From positions 39,218,721 through 39,282,720 of the forward strand of contig CM035170.1 of the NCBI GenBank assembly GCA_020205615.1: a DNA stretch of 64,000 nt, written 5' to 3'. The first letter of the stretch is position 1; every line of letters begins with the position of its first letter. Positions 24,361 to 36,734 of the stretch are shown here, piece after piece. Source of the stretch: Panax quinquefolius. Lineage: Eukaryota; Streptophyta; Magnoliopsida; Apiales; Araliaceae. The notes below the pieces were generated by a model. That model did not search any database, was not told the DNA's origin, and saw only the letters and a program-made list of their open reading frames with translations. The translations under genes and the position numbers were made by a program.

Positions 24361-24805
24361 AGTCGGTTCTACTCATATGTTTGATATCATCACGTGGGTA
24401 CTTGGAGCCTTTACCTCTATCTCCATCCTTTGCAAGTCATATACAAATGGGCCTTTGTGTTAACAACATTGCACTTTCGTACATGCGTATGATCTTCTAC
24501 TCAATCGTCGGCTACCACGTTTGCTTTTCCAGGATGATATTGGATGGTATGGTCGTAATCTTTCAACAACTCGAGCCAACGTCGTTGTTGCCGCATGTTG
24601 AGTTCCTTTTGGGTGAAGAAATATTTGAGGCTTTTATGATCCGTATATAGATCTCCACTTTCTCCCCATACGGTAGTGTCTCCAGATCTTTCAATGCAAA
24701 ATGATCACGCTAACTCCAAATCATGAGTAGGATAATTCCTCTCATATTCTTTGAGTTATCGTGAGGCATAGGCTATGACTTTCCCATGTTGCATGAGAAC
24801 ACATC
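24361..24805 (-). pseudogene. RNase H of B1
   Basis: On the minus strand pieces [28 protein letters not shown] and [13 protein letters not shown] sequence lie between 24650 and 24510, in the order usual for gypsy RNase H. The opposite-strand open frame at 24381-24650 is a shadow of this. Stops interrupt it. Confidence 0.75.
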
Positions 24806-25800
24806 CTAACCCTTTGCACAAGCATCGTTTTGTAGATAACAAATCCATCCGAACCGATGGTATTGTCGAAACAGTGCCAAAATGAGTCTCCTCTTGAGTT
24901 CTTGAAAACTCTTCTCACATTCCTCGCTCCATACGAATTTTGTATCTTTACGAGTCAATGAGTTAATCTGAGTAGCGATTCTAGAAAATCCTTCCACGAA
25001 TCTCCGATAATAACCAGCTAAGCCCAGAAAGCTACGTACTTCGATCACTGACTTTGGTTGCTCCCAACTTTGTATTGCTTCAATCTTCGTCGGGTCAACA
25101 GATACTCCATGTTTTGACACCACGTGCCCAAGGAATGCTACTTCCTCAAGCGAACTCACATTTCTTGACTTGGCATATAACTTGTTATCACGAAGCCTTT
25201 GAAGTACCGACTTCAAATGGTGCTCATGATCTTCACGGCTTTTGGAATAGATGAGGATGTCATCAATAAAGACAACAACAAATTGATCCAAATATTCTTT
25301 GAACACTCGGTTCATCATATCCATAAAAGCGGCGGAGCATTAGTCAATCCAAAAGACATGACTAAGAATTCATAATGCCCGTCTGCCAGTTACGAAGCGG
25401 TCTTTGAAATATCCTCGGTTTTAATCTTGATTGATGATATCCGAATCGAAGATCGATCTTTGAAAAGAATTGTGCTCCTTGCAATCGGTGGTCGAAACAA
25501 GTCATCAATGCGAGGTAAGCGGATACCTATTCTTGATGGTGACATGGTTCAATTCTCGGTAGTCAATCTGAAGTCGCATACTCCGTCTTTCTTCTTTTTG
25601 AATAATAAAATACAGAGAGCACCCCAAGGAGATGTACTAGGACAAATGAAACCGATGTCCAACAACTCACCTTGGACCTTTAACTCCTGAAGTTCAATAG
25701 GAGCCATTCGATATAGGGTTTTAGAAATGGGCTTTGTACGGTTCAAGGTCAATAAAGAATTCAACTTCACGTTACGGGGTGGTAGGCCAGAAGTTCTTTA
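24806..25800 (-). pseudogene. Reverse transcriptase of B1
   Basis: The frame 25324-24806 (172 residues) starts at [12 protein letters not shown], has the catalytic [11 protein letters not shown] block with both aspartates, then [18 protein letters not shown] and [12 protein letters not shown]. Upstream, 25770-25549 carries [19 protein letters not shown] and the WGAL..KKKKDG region, separated by frameshifts at about 25330-25550 where the SGYHQ and SFGLTNAP blocks are damaged. This is RT plus the start of the RNase H linker; inactive. Confidence 0.85.
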
Positions 25801-25959
25801 GAAATCGTCGGAAATTCACTAACAATAAAAATATTATTCAAATCGGCGTGTTTTTGTTCAAGTCCATGACATGGGCTAAGAAAGCTTGACATCCGTTTTT
25901 CAATAAACGAATAGCTTTATGGCTTGATATGACGATGATTGACTTTAGTGGTTTGGTTG

Positions 25960-26330
25960 TTTGAATTAGCATAATAGGTTGGTTAGGAATATGAAAACTA
26001 ACAACCTTACCTTACGAAAACAATCAATTTTAGCATGATGAGTGGTTAACCAATCAATCCCTAAAATCACATCAAATGCAAGTATTTTCAACGAAATAAG
26101 ATCGGCGAGTAATGTGATGGTTCCAACTTGAATCAAGCAAGATTTATAAATAGTAGATGTAATGAAAGTTTCTCTAATCTGAGTCTCAACAGATAAATCA
26201 AGGTCTAATTTCTCCTGAGTCAAGTTCAAACGTTGAGCACAAGCGGAGAGAGATAAAGAATGGGTAGAACCGGTATCTAATAAGGTATAAACTTCTCAAG
26301 AGTTTATGATTAGCTTACCCGTGATCACCT
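25960..26330 (-). pseudogene. Protease of B1
   Basis: LLDTGSTHS (about 26285-26255) is an intact DTG aspartic protease motif. The same frame goes on with a frame from 26229 holding LNLTQEKLDLDL and then FDVILGIDWLTTHHAKIDC, the second conserved block. It processes Gag-Pol in active relatives. A stop or frameshift follows at about 25966. Confidence 0.82.
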
Positions 26331-26489
26331 CGTTTGGGTTCCTCGCATTTTGGGCAATCCACGACAAACGCCCTTCCAGGAACCACCGACTTTGACTTGT
26401 CCGGGACAGCCTTTGGAGTCACCATCCCCGTTGAACTTGGTTTTGCAACAAGACAATCTCTAGCTATATATAACCTTCCTTTCCACGGT

Positions 26490-27440
26490 TTATAACACAC
26501 CTTGGATTGTTGTGGGCGGTTTGGTGATGTGTCCTTCTTTCCCGCATTTATAACATATCTGACCAGGTGCTCGATCTCCTCCCCAGAATAAAATTGATGT
26601 TTGTCTTTGCGTCTTCACGTTGTCATTGTTGTACCTTCTCTTCTTGAAATCTCCTCTCGACTTGCTTCTTCTATTTTCATGGCCACGATTACCACCCAGA
26701 GTGGTTACCGCTTTTGTTCGAATGTTTTTCTCCCATTGGTTGTCATTGTTCAGATGATGGCCGCCCATACAATATATGACCACTAGTTGTGGTCCCTCGG
26801 TTGAACATACTCATTATCTCGCTCTAATAATTGAGCCCCATTTTACAACATCTGAATATAAAAAAAATTTATGAGATATAAGATATTGCGAATCTCGGGT
26901 TTTAGACCTCTTAGAAACATCCTCGTCATTTAGTTCTTCATTCTTTACCAAATGAGGTCTGAACTGGATAACTCTGCAAACTTTGCCTCGTCTTTGGGAC
27001 ACCGCGTCATGTTGTTTTGTTCTAGTCTAATAAACTTTATCTCCTTCATATAATGAATACTTCCATGAAAGTACTTGTCGAAACGTTTCTGAAATGTTTC
27101 CCAAGACATGTTGAGTGCGGTTGGTTGAGTGCAACTTCCTGATCACTCCCACCATGTGTCCGCCTCACCACGGAACATAAATGTGGCGAATGGAACCTTC
27201 TGTTCCTCCATGCATCCCAAGACATCAAATATCTTGGTAATTTGTTTAACCCACGTTTCCGCCTTTAATCGGATCCGGCTTTCCCATAAATTCGGTGGTC
27301 CCAACTCTTTGAATCGCTTGGTCAGTGACAAGTCAGCGCATTACTATCATTTCCACCGTATTTTGTACACGAGTCTCCCTCATCCGACTTTTGCATGAAA
27401 CTACAAAAAAGCTTCTAAACATTCCATCATTCATCATTTG
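26490..27440 (-). pseudogene. gag: gag of B1
   Basis: The capsid-type stretch is read in 27331-27143: RFKELGPPNL, then WVKQITKIFDVLGCMEEQKV, FATFMFRGEADTWWE. A basic, Arg/Asn-rich region follows at 26780-26600, and the knuckle CYKCGKEGHITK near 26555-26515, missing its last cysteine. The N-terminal frame is lost near 27440. Stops separate the parts. Confidence 0.8.
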
Positions 27441-27676
27441 TTCGGTAGTGTTGTTTATACGGAGGAATATTGCCTTCTGTTGCACGTTCCCCAGGTGGTG
27501 ATTAAAGGTGTCTCCACGGTCTCATTCACTCCATTGTTAATATTTCCAATTGCAATTCTCAAATCTTGCCACAAAAACAAGGGTTAATTAACAAATTAAT
27601 ATATCACATATTAACCATATGCTTGAATGACCAACAAAATAAGCTTAGGTATGACACACTTTAGCGAAGGATTACT

Positions 27677-28528
27677 TGTAACAATCCATATTTTTAATTA
27701 ATATTTAAATATTTATTGAATTATATAAATATTTAATGGATGTGTTTATCGTTGAATAAGTATTTGTTTAATTGATTTGATGTGATTTGATTATTTATTT
27801 GTTTAATAAATAATTAATGAGTTAAGGAAAGTAATTATTTTGAGATAGTAATCTAATTTAATTTAATAATTAAGTTAGAGGGTTTATAATGATTAAATAA
27901 ATTATTATATTATGCAATGAATTGTTATTGGTATTAATTAAATTAAGTATGAAAACTTAATTAATTAGAAGTGTGACAAATAACTATATTATAAGTAGTT
28001 ATTAAAATAAATTAAAGTAGTTTTAATTTATTTTGCCAAACAAAACTTAAATATATTAATTTTTTAATTTTAAAGAGTTTTGCCAAACTAAGCCTTATGG
28101 CTTTTGGAGTTCTTTTGAATTTTGAAATATTATATAAATTATATAAATAAAATAATGAATAAAATATATTTATAACCTATAATGTTATATTTGGTAATCG
28201 ATATCATTTAATCCAAGCTTATTATGGCCATTTACGATTAGATTACAGATGGGTTTTGTTTACGCATTCTAAGTGTTTGCTAAGCTAAGAAGAAAATCAC
28301 GAGAGAATTTGAGAGAGAGAGTTTAGAGAGAGAACCAACAAGAGATGGTTCAAATTCTTATTGTCGATGATTAGCAAGGGTTTCTAAAGCGACAAAAGGT
28401 ATGTTTTAAAACCTTAATATATATATGTTTACGTTCTCTTCTACGTGGTACATGTTCTTGATTTTCAATGTGTATAAGGTTTTTACAAAGATTCTCTATA
28501 AAACCATATTGTTGCAAGTGTTATACTA

Positions 28529-28585
<57 letters not shown>

Positions 28586-30672
28586 TGTATGTTTAGCGTA
28601 TAGACAAGATTGTATGCTAATTTATGTATACAAGTAAGGGAATTGGTTTCACAGGTGAACACATATGCATGAATATGATTTTTGTAAGATAACAAAATTA
28701 GTGTATGTTAATTGTGAAGTTATGAAATTGAACCTTGTATATGATAACAGGGTAAGAAATTCAGAGAAACATAATTCAAAGGAATCAAATTGGTTTATAA
28801 ATTATGTTTACCATGTTCATTTATGTAAACAAACATCTAGTAATGGTGTTTTGGTTGAAAAGTGTTTTCAAGGAATTAAGTTTTTTGTGATTGTTGTTTA
28901 GTGGTTTAAATTAGTATATGCATGTTGGGTAATGTGTATATGTGCAATTGGCATAAGTTATACATGTTAATTAGTGTTAGAAATTAAGTTATAGACATAA
29001 ATTTAGTTGTTACGTTTCTTCGTGGGTTGCGTTACATTAGTTTTCGGCGTGACGCCAAAAAATGGAGCCCCAACGCTAAAAATGGCGCCCAGGCCTTAAA
29101 ATTCTCGCCAAATACTGAAGTTTGCACCCTAGCGCTGAAATTCGCGTCCCATCGCCAGTCTCGCGCTCTTGGCTTCACTGTATGACTTAGTTCTTCTTGC
29201 CACAAGGGAGATGAATATTTTGAGTCGGACAGTTTTGGCCTCTTGTAGTAAAATGGCCATAACTTTCTCATACAAACTTTGATTGAGATGATTCAAGATG
29301 ATCCAGAACCAGGACGAGTAGACCTACAACTTTCAAGCTTTAAGTATTTTAATTTGAGGTCTGTAACAGTAGTCAAAATGGTCATCTTTAGGACTTTATT
29401 ATGTTTTCGGGGGCAATCGGAGGGCGTCGGGCATGCACATATGCACGTGTAGTGCTCCTGACCATAAAAGATGATGTCCTAAGTTATAAAACATGTATGT
29501 TGGTAAATATAATGTTGCCTAACATTAATAAATAATGTATTAGATAAGTTATAGAAGCATAGTAAGCATACACAAGAGAGGAAAATCGGGCGTGTGACGA
29601 ATGAACGTCGAAAACGCCGTGTGCAAGTGTTAACGAACTTAAAAAGTGTTTCAATTCAATTGAAATGAATATTATAAGATATGAAATGGGTTTAATATAA
29701 AACCAATAAGTAGTCCTAACAAGACTTAAGCACTTGAATGAACTTGATTATGAAATATAGTGAGTCATAAGTCAAAAAGTTAACACAATCTAATTGAACA
29801 TTGTGTGCTAATTAATTGAAATGATTATGAGATGTGGAGTAGAGTTTACATTACAATTACTATATGTTGTTATGTGACTAATAGTTGATGTGTATGATTA
29901 TTTAATTGTGTAGGGCATGTGAAGTGCAGATAACTGTAAGCTATTAAACTATTATTGGTAAACAACGATCAAGGCAAGTCTTTCGGTTCCTATTTTCTAC
30001 GTGGACTTGATGAACTATTTTAAATTGCATGATATGTTATACATGTTGAAATCATGAAATGTTAAAGTCAATATATGACTTCATTGTTTTGGCTAAGTAA
30101 TGATGGTTGAGTAAGGAACTCAATCTTTATATTTGTTATGTGAATTAAAAGCATGTATGCCATGTTACTTTAATGAGATGTATATCGAGCATGTTATTAT
30201 GTGCTATGTGATGCATGAAAACCTGTTAGACTTTTGTTGGGTACATCGAGCTCACTCTTGCAAATAACCACTTTTGCAGTTAAGATTTTAAGGTAAAGAT
30301 ATGTGCTAAGTGAGTTATAGAGATCTATATTCACGAAGATTACTTATGTTTTATGAGAAATGTATTTCATATTTTGAACGTAACATGTTGTTGAATTGTA
30401 AGTTGAGCTATCCAATGTATATGGATATTTAGTTATGATGTAAGACTTTGTATAGTCATTTTATTGTAACCATTCATGATATAAGATTGAATCAAAAAGA
30501 TGTAATGTAAAGGTTGCGATTCAGGGCAAGAAAGAAGGAAATGTATAAACGTTTTAATTATTTCGCAATTTTAGTGTTTTTAATATCGAATAATGATGTT
30601 TTATTAGAGATTTAATGTATGGTTAACGATTGAAGTCGAGATTTAAATGGTATGAATTTTGGGGTCGTTACA
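27677..30672 (+). mobile_element. Family-C gypsy solo LTR with perfect target duplication
   Basis: It begins TGTAACAATCC and ends GGGTCGTTACA, 2996 bases, flanked by ttact at 27672-27676 and again at 30673-30677. No coding region lies inside. It matches the 3' LTR that starts at 62070. It sits in the leader of B1, between primer site and gag. It contains a (GA)-rich leader at 28309-28336, an AT microsatellite, and a GC-rich block at about 29043-29165. The open frames inside are not genes. Confidence 0.93.
28531..28582. repeat. (AT)n microsatellite
   Basis: Uninterrupted AT dinucleotides, 26 copies, inside the family-C solo LTR. Confidence 0.95.
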
Positions 30673-30733
30673 TTACTCGTCTCTCCCCTCCTAGTTCTAT
30701 TCCCCGATCTCTCGCCAGAGACCATATCCCTAA

Positions 30734-30745
30734 GCTTTGATACCA
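30734..30745 (-). other. Primer binding site of B1
   Basis: On the minus strand it reads tggtatcaaagc, the same tRNA-Met-type site as in element A, four bases after the 5' LTR end at 30750. Confidence 0.85.
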
Positions 30746-30749
30746 ATCA

Positions 30750-33112
30750 TGACACCTCCAAAATAGGTATACATCACCTATTCGAGTCGCCAAATACATG
30801 GTGCGTAAAAACAAATACAACTTCAAGAATACAATTATCGTGCAAAATATTTAACATATATATCGTGAGTTTGAATACAAATATTGTCTAATAGACAAGA
30901 TATACAAACTCAAAAGGAGTCCTCATTACAATTATTGATACACTATTTTACAAAATAGAGAGGACTACTAAAACAACTATCCTGAACCATCACTCCATAC
31001 CCCGGCTAGTTCCTACTATGTTCTCACCTCCTAAGAAGAAAAATGGAACAACAACTATGCGAGAGTGAGCACGATTGCCCTTTGTTCTTAACTGTAATGT
31101 TATTATTACGCAAGAGTGAGCACGATTGCCCACAAGTATAATAATGAAACAACAATATAATAACATGCGAGTGAATCAAAGACTTTTGGAATAAAAACTC
31201 AACTTTTGAATTAAAAATGAATAACAAGAATCAAAAGAACTTCTGAGGGTCATAAGACCTTGAACTATGTCCTAGGTTATCAAGGGTTATACTTGAAACA
31301 TTTAACAGTTATAAGACTATGGTCCTTTCTACTGCATTTTAGGGGCTTCACCCTTTGTACCATCTTGTGCACAATATCTTAACGCTTAACGTTAAAAGTA
31401 AATCCTTTTGCGGGGTTGTTCATCTCGGTTTAACATTCGAGTCCGCACCAAAGGAAGTTTGGTTTGGATAATTTAATAAGGGTTCTCGAAATTTAGAACG
31501 TTCATCAACTAAGGACTAGTTGAATCAATAAAGTTCACTAGTCTAATAAGGTTCAACAATAATGATATTCGATTTGAATAATAATCTCAAGAAGTATACA
31601 ATAGGACAATTATTGTATAAGCTGAATCATGCTTTGAAAAAGATAATCAATCTTTAATATAACATTTGAACTTGATTAATAGTAATGATAATTTACTCGA
31701 GGTAAATAATAAACTTGAATAATAATGACAAGTAGGGTTAGGAAACTTGCCTCGTGCGGAGATTACACTTTAATAAAACACGTTCCTTGAATTAAATCCT
31801 ACATACCATTTACATTCACAATACCGATTAATTATAACTTAACTAATCATCAAATGTTCATTCTTTTGTCTAACTCGAATTATGACTATACTTAGTCAAA
31901 TTATCACATTCATTTTCACATAAATTACACTTCACAAATAACAAGTTAATTATGTATTCAATAATTTAATCCACATGCAATTATGTTATTTACATGTTAA
32001 ACATCTATTTTATCATCTCATTATACTTTTAACATTTTACATGTTCATTAATTAAGTTACTAACACATTGCTAGACTTAATTATTTTAAAAATTCCATTT
32101 CTGTACATTACGGAGAGTGGTATTTGCTTACATACTACATATTCTTATTTGGGATACATGAAAATATGGCATGAGAAATAGTAATGACGTAATTGGCGTG
32201 AAGCTGCATGGCATACCATTCTTGAGAAATAGCGATTCATGAAAAATCGCAGAACATGCCAATTTCTATCAATTTCTTAATTTCTACACGAATTTTGACA
32301 TACCCACATGATATAATTCATACATAATCATTACCCATCATTTACATAATGATTTTAACCCATTAAAATTCATAATTACGAAATTAAAACATACAAATTT
32401 TCACCGTTCTTTGTGTTCTTGAAGATTTTGAACAAAACATAAAATTTAACACTACTGATTCGTTATAACAATCAATTAGCTTCGTTTAAAACTTGGTCTC
32501 TTCGTATCAACATGCATAATCAAATGAGAGTATAAATTTTACAAAACCATTTATGTTTGACACATTAAATTTATGTATAAGGGCCATATGGCCAAAACCC
32601 AAACTCTGTAAATTTTGAAATAACAAGTCATCATATTACGAAACTTATGATATGGAATCATGCAATATATATATAAAACATGTTATGCTACTCGAATTAT
32701 TACACATATCCTTATAACAACACCATTTCCCAATTCACAGAGACTTACAGAATGTATGAAAGCCATTTTTTATAAAACTTAAACAACGTAACTTTAAAAT
32801 TTGGGAATGAGAAGATTACCCAGATTGTAGAATATAGATTAGTAGACTTAGATGCTTTTCAATTCCTCACTCTCAATTTCCTTCAAAAATAACTCTATGA
32901 AATTCTCAACCTTTTTCTCTGTTTATTTCCAGACTTAGCCAATAATGAAGAGGAAAGGAAAAAGGGAATACATATAATAAATAAGCACTGACGTGCATGA
33001 TGGAGGTCAGTTACCTAACATGGGTAACTGCTCCCAACCTCCCTTAATGCTATGTTTGTCTAGCTAGAATAGGTTTCAAAAACCATTTAATTTAATAAAG
33101 CTTTATCATATA
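30750..33112 (-). repeat. Element B1 5' LTR, proximal part (hybrid LTR)
   Basis: From 30750 to about 31045 it matches the R/U5 side of the B1 3' LTR at 20372-20635. From about 31046 the match ends and a different AT-rich sequence continues to 33112, where element B2 is inserted; it resumes at 42411 and ends at 42760. The change occurs at the GCTCAC-type motif, which is duplicated here: gcgagagtgagcacgattgc at 31059 and gcaagagtgagcacgattgc at 31110. Confidence 0.72.
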
Positions 33113-34690
33113 TGTGATGCCCCCAAAATTAGGTATACATCACCTATCTTGAGTCGCCAGATACATGGTACAGAATTCAAATACAACTTAATAATACAAT
33201 TGTGGTGTACAATATGACAAAACATAAACTGTGAGTTTGAATACAAATATTGTCTACTAGAGAGTATACAAACTCAAAAGGAGTCCTCATTACAATTATT
33301 ATCACACTATATCATAGAATAGTGAGGACTACTAATGCACCATCTAGGACCATCACTCCGTTCCCTCGACTCGTCCCAGCTATATTCTCATTTTCTGAAG
33401 AGAACAGTGAAAGAAAGGGTGAGCTCAACTAGCCCAGTAAGAAATATTATGACTAAGATAATGCAGAATAAATTATCATTAGCCTTAAACAGTGTTAAAC
33501 TGATACAATATAACAAACATCAAGTTTAACTGCAGCGGAACAAGCAATCTATTAAAAGAGTCAAGTAGAGAATAAAATCTACTATCTTTTATGATTTAAA
33601 AGGTTTTTCATCACTTTTATCGCTGGGACTCGGCTTAATAAATAATCCACATCATCGAATCACCCCTGCACTACGGCCAAGGATATTCTTTAGTATCACG
33701 ACCACAATTATCCATGCACTACGGGCCAAGAATATTTGTGTATTCATTAATGGTCATGATCATGCCAACAACGGTCCATCAATGCACTACGACAAATGAG
33801 GACTTTTACCACATCATTTGTAACATTACGGTCATGATTACACCGAATAATCCTCGGTCATAATCATACCAAGTCCATCTATGCACTACGAATACCACGA
33901 GATGACTTTCAATAAAATATAAACATGAGGATGATGACAATGATATAAGAATTCAATAAAACAAGTTCAAGAATTAATTTATCCAGGAACTAATAACGTC
34001 CAAATTGTCAACATGATAATCTTTGCTTTGTAGAGTAAAATTCAAGAATGCTCGGAAGAATATTTCCATGAAAAGATCTTAGGATGAAGCGCAAATATCA
34101 AGGATATTCCACTAATTTCATGGAGTATAGAAGTCAAAACTTTAACCAACCGAGTATAATAAAGAATGGAATAACAAAAGAAATCACCATGCATGCGATA
34201 GATTGCATGCGCGAGCAGAGTTATTCCAATGAATAATAAATAATCGGAACCGGTCGGTAAAAAATTGCATGGGATATGTTCTAACGAATAATAATAAAGA
34301 ATGGAACCGTGTCCGGCGTAAAAAAGCATGCAGACGGGATATTCAACGAGAATAATAATAAAGAACCGGTCCGAACCAGTCAGGCGTAAAATGCAACAAA
34401 ATAGGATATTCCAACGAATAATAATAAAAGCGCACTTTAGTCCAAATGAAGAATGTCACCAAGTATAGGGTAGTCCCAATTATATCTGGTTATTCCAATG
34501 TAATAATAAAGAATGGAATAACGAAGTTCTCTTTATGAATACAAAAGAAATAATACCCCTTACATTAGTAGGAGATTGAATCTTTACGTAGTAGTGTAGT
34601 AATGAGAATACTCTTCTTTCTCTCTTATTCTCTATATACTTTCTCTCTATAGCTTGAATGAATTCGTGAAAAATAATGAAGAACTAGGCC

Positions 34691-34704
34691 TCTATTTATA
34701 GAAG
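34691..34704 (-). promoter_or_regulatory. Predicted TATA box of B2 LTR
   Basis: On the minus strand 'cttctataaataga', the same site as 13096-13110 in the solo LTR and 21645-21658 in B1. A run rich in GA follows in the transcribed direction (34610-34655 on the plus strand reads as ctctct). Confidence 0.68.
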
Positions 34705-34724
34705 ATTTCTAGATTAGCACTTGC

Positions 34725-34912
34725 AATGTGAAAAGGCAAGCTGGCTTGACGATTGGTGATATGAAAAGAAAAGTGGTTTGACGCTTTAATGTGAAACACC
34801 AAGTGGTTTGGCGCTTTGTAATGTGAAATGACAATTGGTTCGACGCCTTTAATGTAAAGCGACAATATTCGATGCTTGTAATATGAAATGGCAAGTGGTT
34901 TGACGTCTGGTA
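34725..34912 (-). repeat. 31-bp tandem repeat upstream of the B2 TATA box
   Basis: Units begin with aatgtgaaa or aatatgaaa at about 34725, 34758, 34788, 34820, 34851 and 34880, and each contains a version of 'caagtggtttgacgcttt'. Spacing is 29-33 bases. It starts about 20 bases upstream of the TATA box in the element's direction, where U3 enhancers lie. Confidence 0.88.
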
Positions 34913-35619
34913 AAGGTAATTACTATTAGCGAAAGAGACTCTTAGATGATGACATATGGGCTCCCATAGAATAACCAAATTTACCATAAACGTCTCATAA
35001 TAAACTCTTTATATACATCAAGGATTGAATAAATATTACCATAAATCATTTTATTTTTAATCAACACATATTTAATCTTTCAACAATTATTAATCATTAA
35101 TATTATAACTTGTCGTCTCAATTATTGATTTAATAATATAACTTATTATCTGAGATGATCTTGTGATAATAATTGAATCAATAATATAAGAGATATGATC
35201 AAAGAATTATTTGTAGCAATAATTGAGTATAACTGAGTGACTTCTCACGTAAGCATCAATAATCAATACCGTGTGCTACTATGCAACCACGCGTATTACT
35301 GTACTTTTACTACTGGGTAGTTCAACAGTTTTAACGGTAACACCTCCGCCGTTATTTTTATAGAAAGATAATTTTGTCATTTTCTAACTACGACAATACT
35401 TCCGTTGTGGGGTCCACCAATGATTGTCTTTGTCGTCTGAATATTCCCCGACAAAAAAGAATATTCCCAGAATTAATCGAATATTATATAACCACTTGCT
35501 TAATTTGCAAAATTTGTAAATATTACCCACTACTATAACATTATATCAAATCAACACCATAATATTCAAAAATATAATTCAAAAAATTATTCTTTATTCA
35601 TAAAAGTTGGGGTCTTACA

Positions 35620-35636
35620 ACCTCCCTTCTTATAAA
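35620..35636 (-). other. Polypurine tract of B2
   Basis: On the minus strand 'tataagaagggaggt' stands directly before the TGTAAGACC start of the 3' LTR. Confidence 0.82.
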
Positions 35637-36120
35637 ATTTCATCCTCGAAATTAGGGTACATACCTGGTATGTCGAAGAGATGAGGATACCTTGACTTCA
35701 TCTCAGATTCTAACTCCCAAGTCATTTCCTCCACATCGTGGTTTCTCCACAAAACTTTGACTTGAGGTATAACCTTGGAGCGTACAACATGATCCTTCTT
35801 ATCCAAGATTTTAACAGGTAACTCTTCATACGTTAAATCTTCCTCTATCTTATCTGGTTCTAATTCAATAATGTGGTTCGGGTCTTTCACATATTTACGT
35901 AACATAGATATGTGAAAAACGTTATAAACACGAGACAACTTGGCGGTAAGGCGAGTCTATAGGCCACGCTTTCTACTCGATCGAGGATTAAAATGGGCAA
36001 ATTAATCGAGGTTTGAGCTTTCCTCTCTTTCCAAATCTCGTAACTCCTTTCCATGGAGCAACACGTAACAACACATGATCTCCAATATCGAATTCCACGT
36101 CCTTTCAATGAAGATCGGCA
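35637..36120 (-). pseudogene. GPY/F module and chromodomain of B2
   Basis: The frame 35938-35630 is open for 102 residues: VYNVFHISMLRKYV, an acidic linker DPNHIIELEPDKIEEDLTYE, then the chromodomain block KVLWRNHDVEEMTWELESEM, with the aromatic residues typical of the fold. It ends at a stop close to the polypurine tract, so this C-terminus is complete. The preceding GPY/F part (36108-35940) is frameshifted (KAQTSINLPILILDR in place of the expected KLNPRF..GPFEILDR). Confidence 0.85.
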
Positions 36121-36734
36121 TAACTCTTTTCTCGATCTTGTGAGGTTTTTATCGTTGTCGGATCGTTTGAATCTTTTCCGTAGTCATATACGTACCAACT
36201 CTGGTCCCAACAATGTTGCTTCACCCACCTCATCCCAAAGATACTAGAAGCGACACTTTCTTCCATACAACGCTTGAAATGGAGCCATGTCAATACTTGC
36301 TTGATAACTATTGTTGTAGGAAAACTCCACCAATGGTAAGAACTTGTCCCAACTTCCCTTGAAGTCAAGGACAAATAGTCTTAATAGATCTTCAAGAGTT
36401 TGAATAGTCCTCTCCGATTTGCCTCGTCCGTCGAGGATGAAATGCCAATATAAATCATAAATTCGTGCCCATAGCTTTTTGCAAACTAACCAAAATCTTG
36501 AAGTGAATCTTGGGTCTCGATCGAAAACTATGGATCTTGGCATACCATGCATTTCTTACAATCTCGTTTATGTACATACGAGCAAGATGTTCAAGTGTAT
36601 AAGTTTCTCGTATATGTAGGAAATGAGCGGACTTGGTCAATCTATAACCAATGACCCAAATCGCATCTATGCCTTGAGAAACCTTGGGAAGACCGATAAT
36701 CTTGAAATCCATGGTAATGTGGTTCCCACTCTTT
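36121..36734 (-). pseudogene. Integrase core of B2, second (downstream) copy
   Basis: Pieces [35 protein letters not shown] (36712-36590), [15 protein letters not shown] (36540-36490) and [20 protein letters not shown] (36420-36360) are present, followed by FLPLVEFSYNNSYQASI. The matching sequence occurs again at about 36735-37650. Together the two are a tandem duplication in the integrase. In this copy the D, D and E signatures remain, with frame changes. Confidence 0.82.

Larger units (their letters stand above)
33113..35619 (-). repeat. Element B2 3' LTR
   Basis: On the minus strand it starts TGTAAGACCCC and ends GGCATCACA (usual family end: GCGTCACA), 2507 bases. It matches the solo LTR 12260-14796 over most of its length but has a six-unit repeat at 34725-34912 that the solo copy and B1 lack. 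The open frames 33250-33529 and 34042-34987 lie within it and are not genes. Confidence 0.92.
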
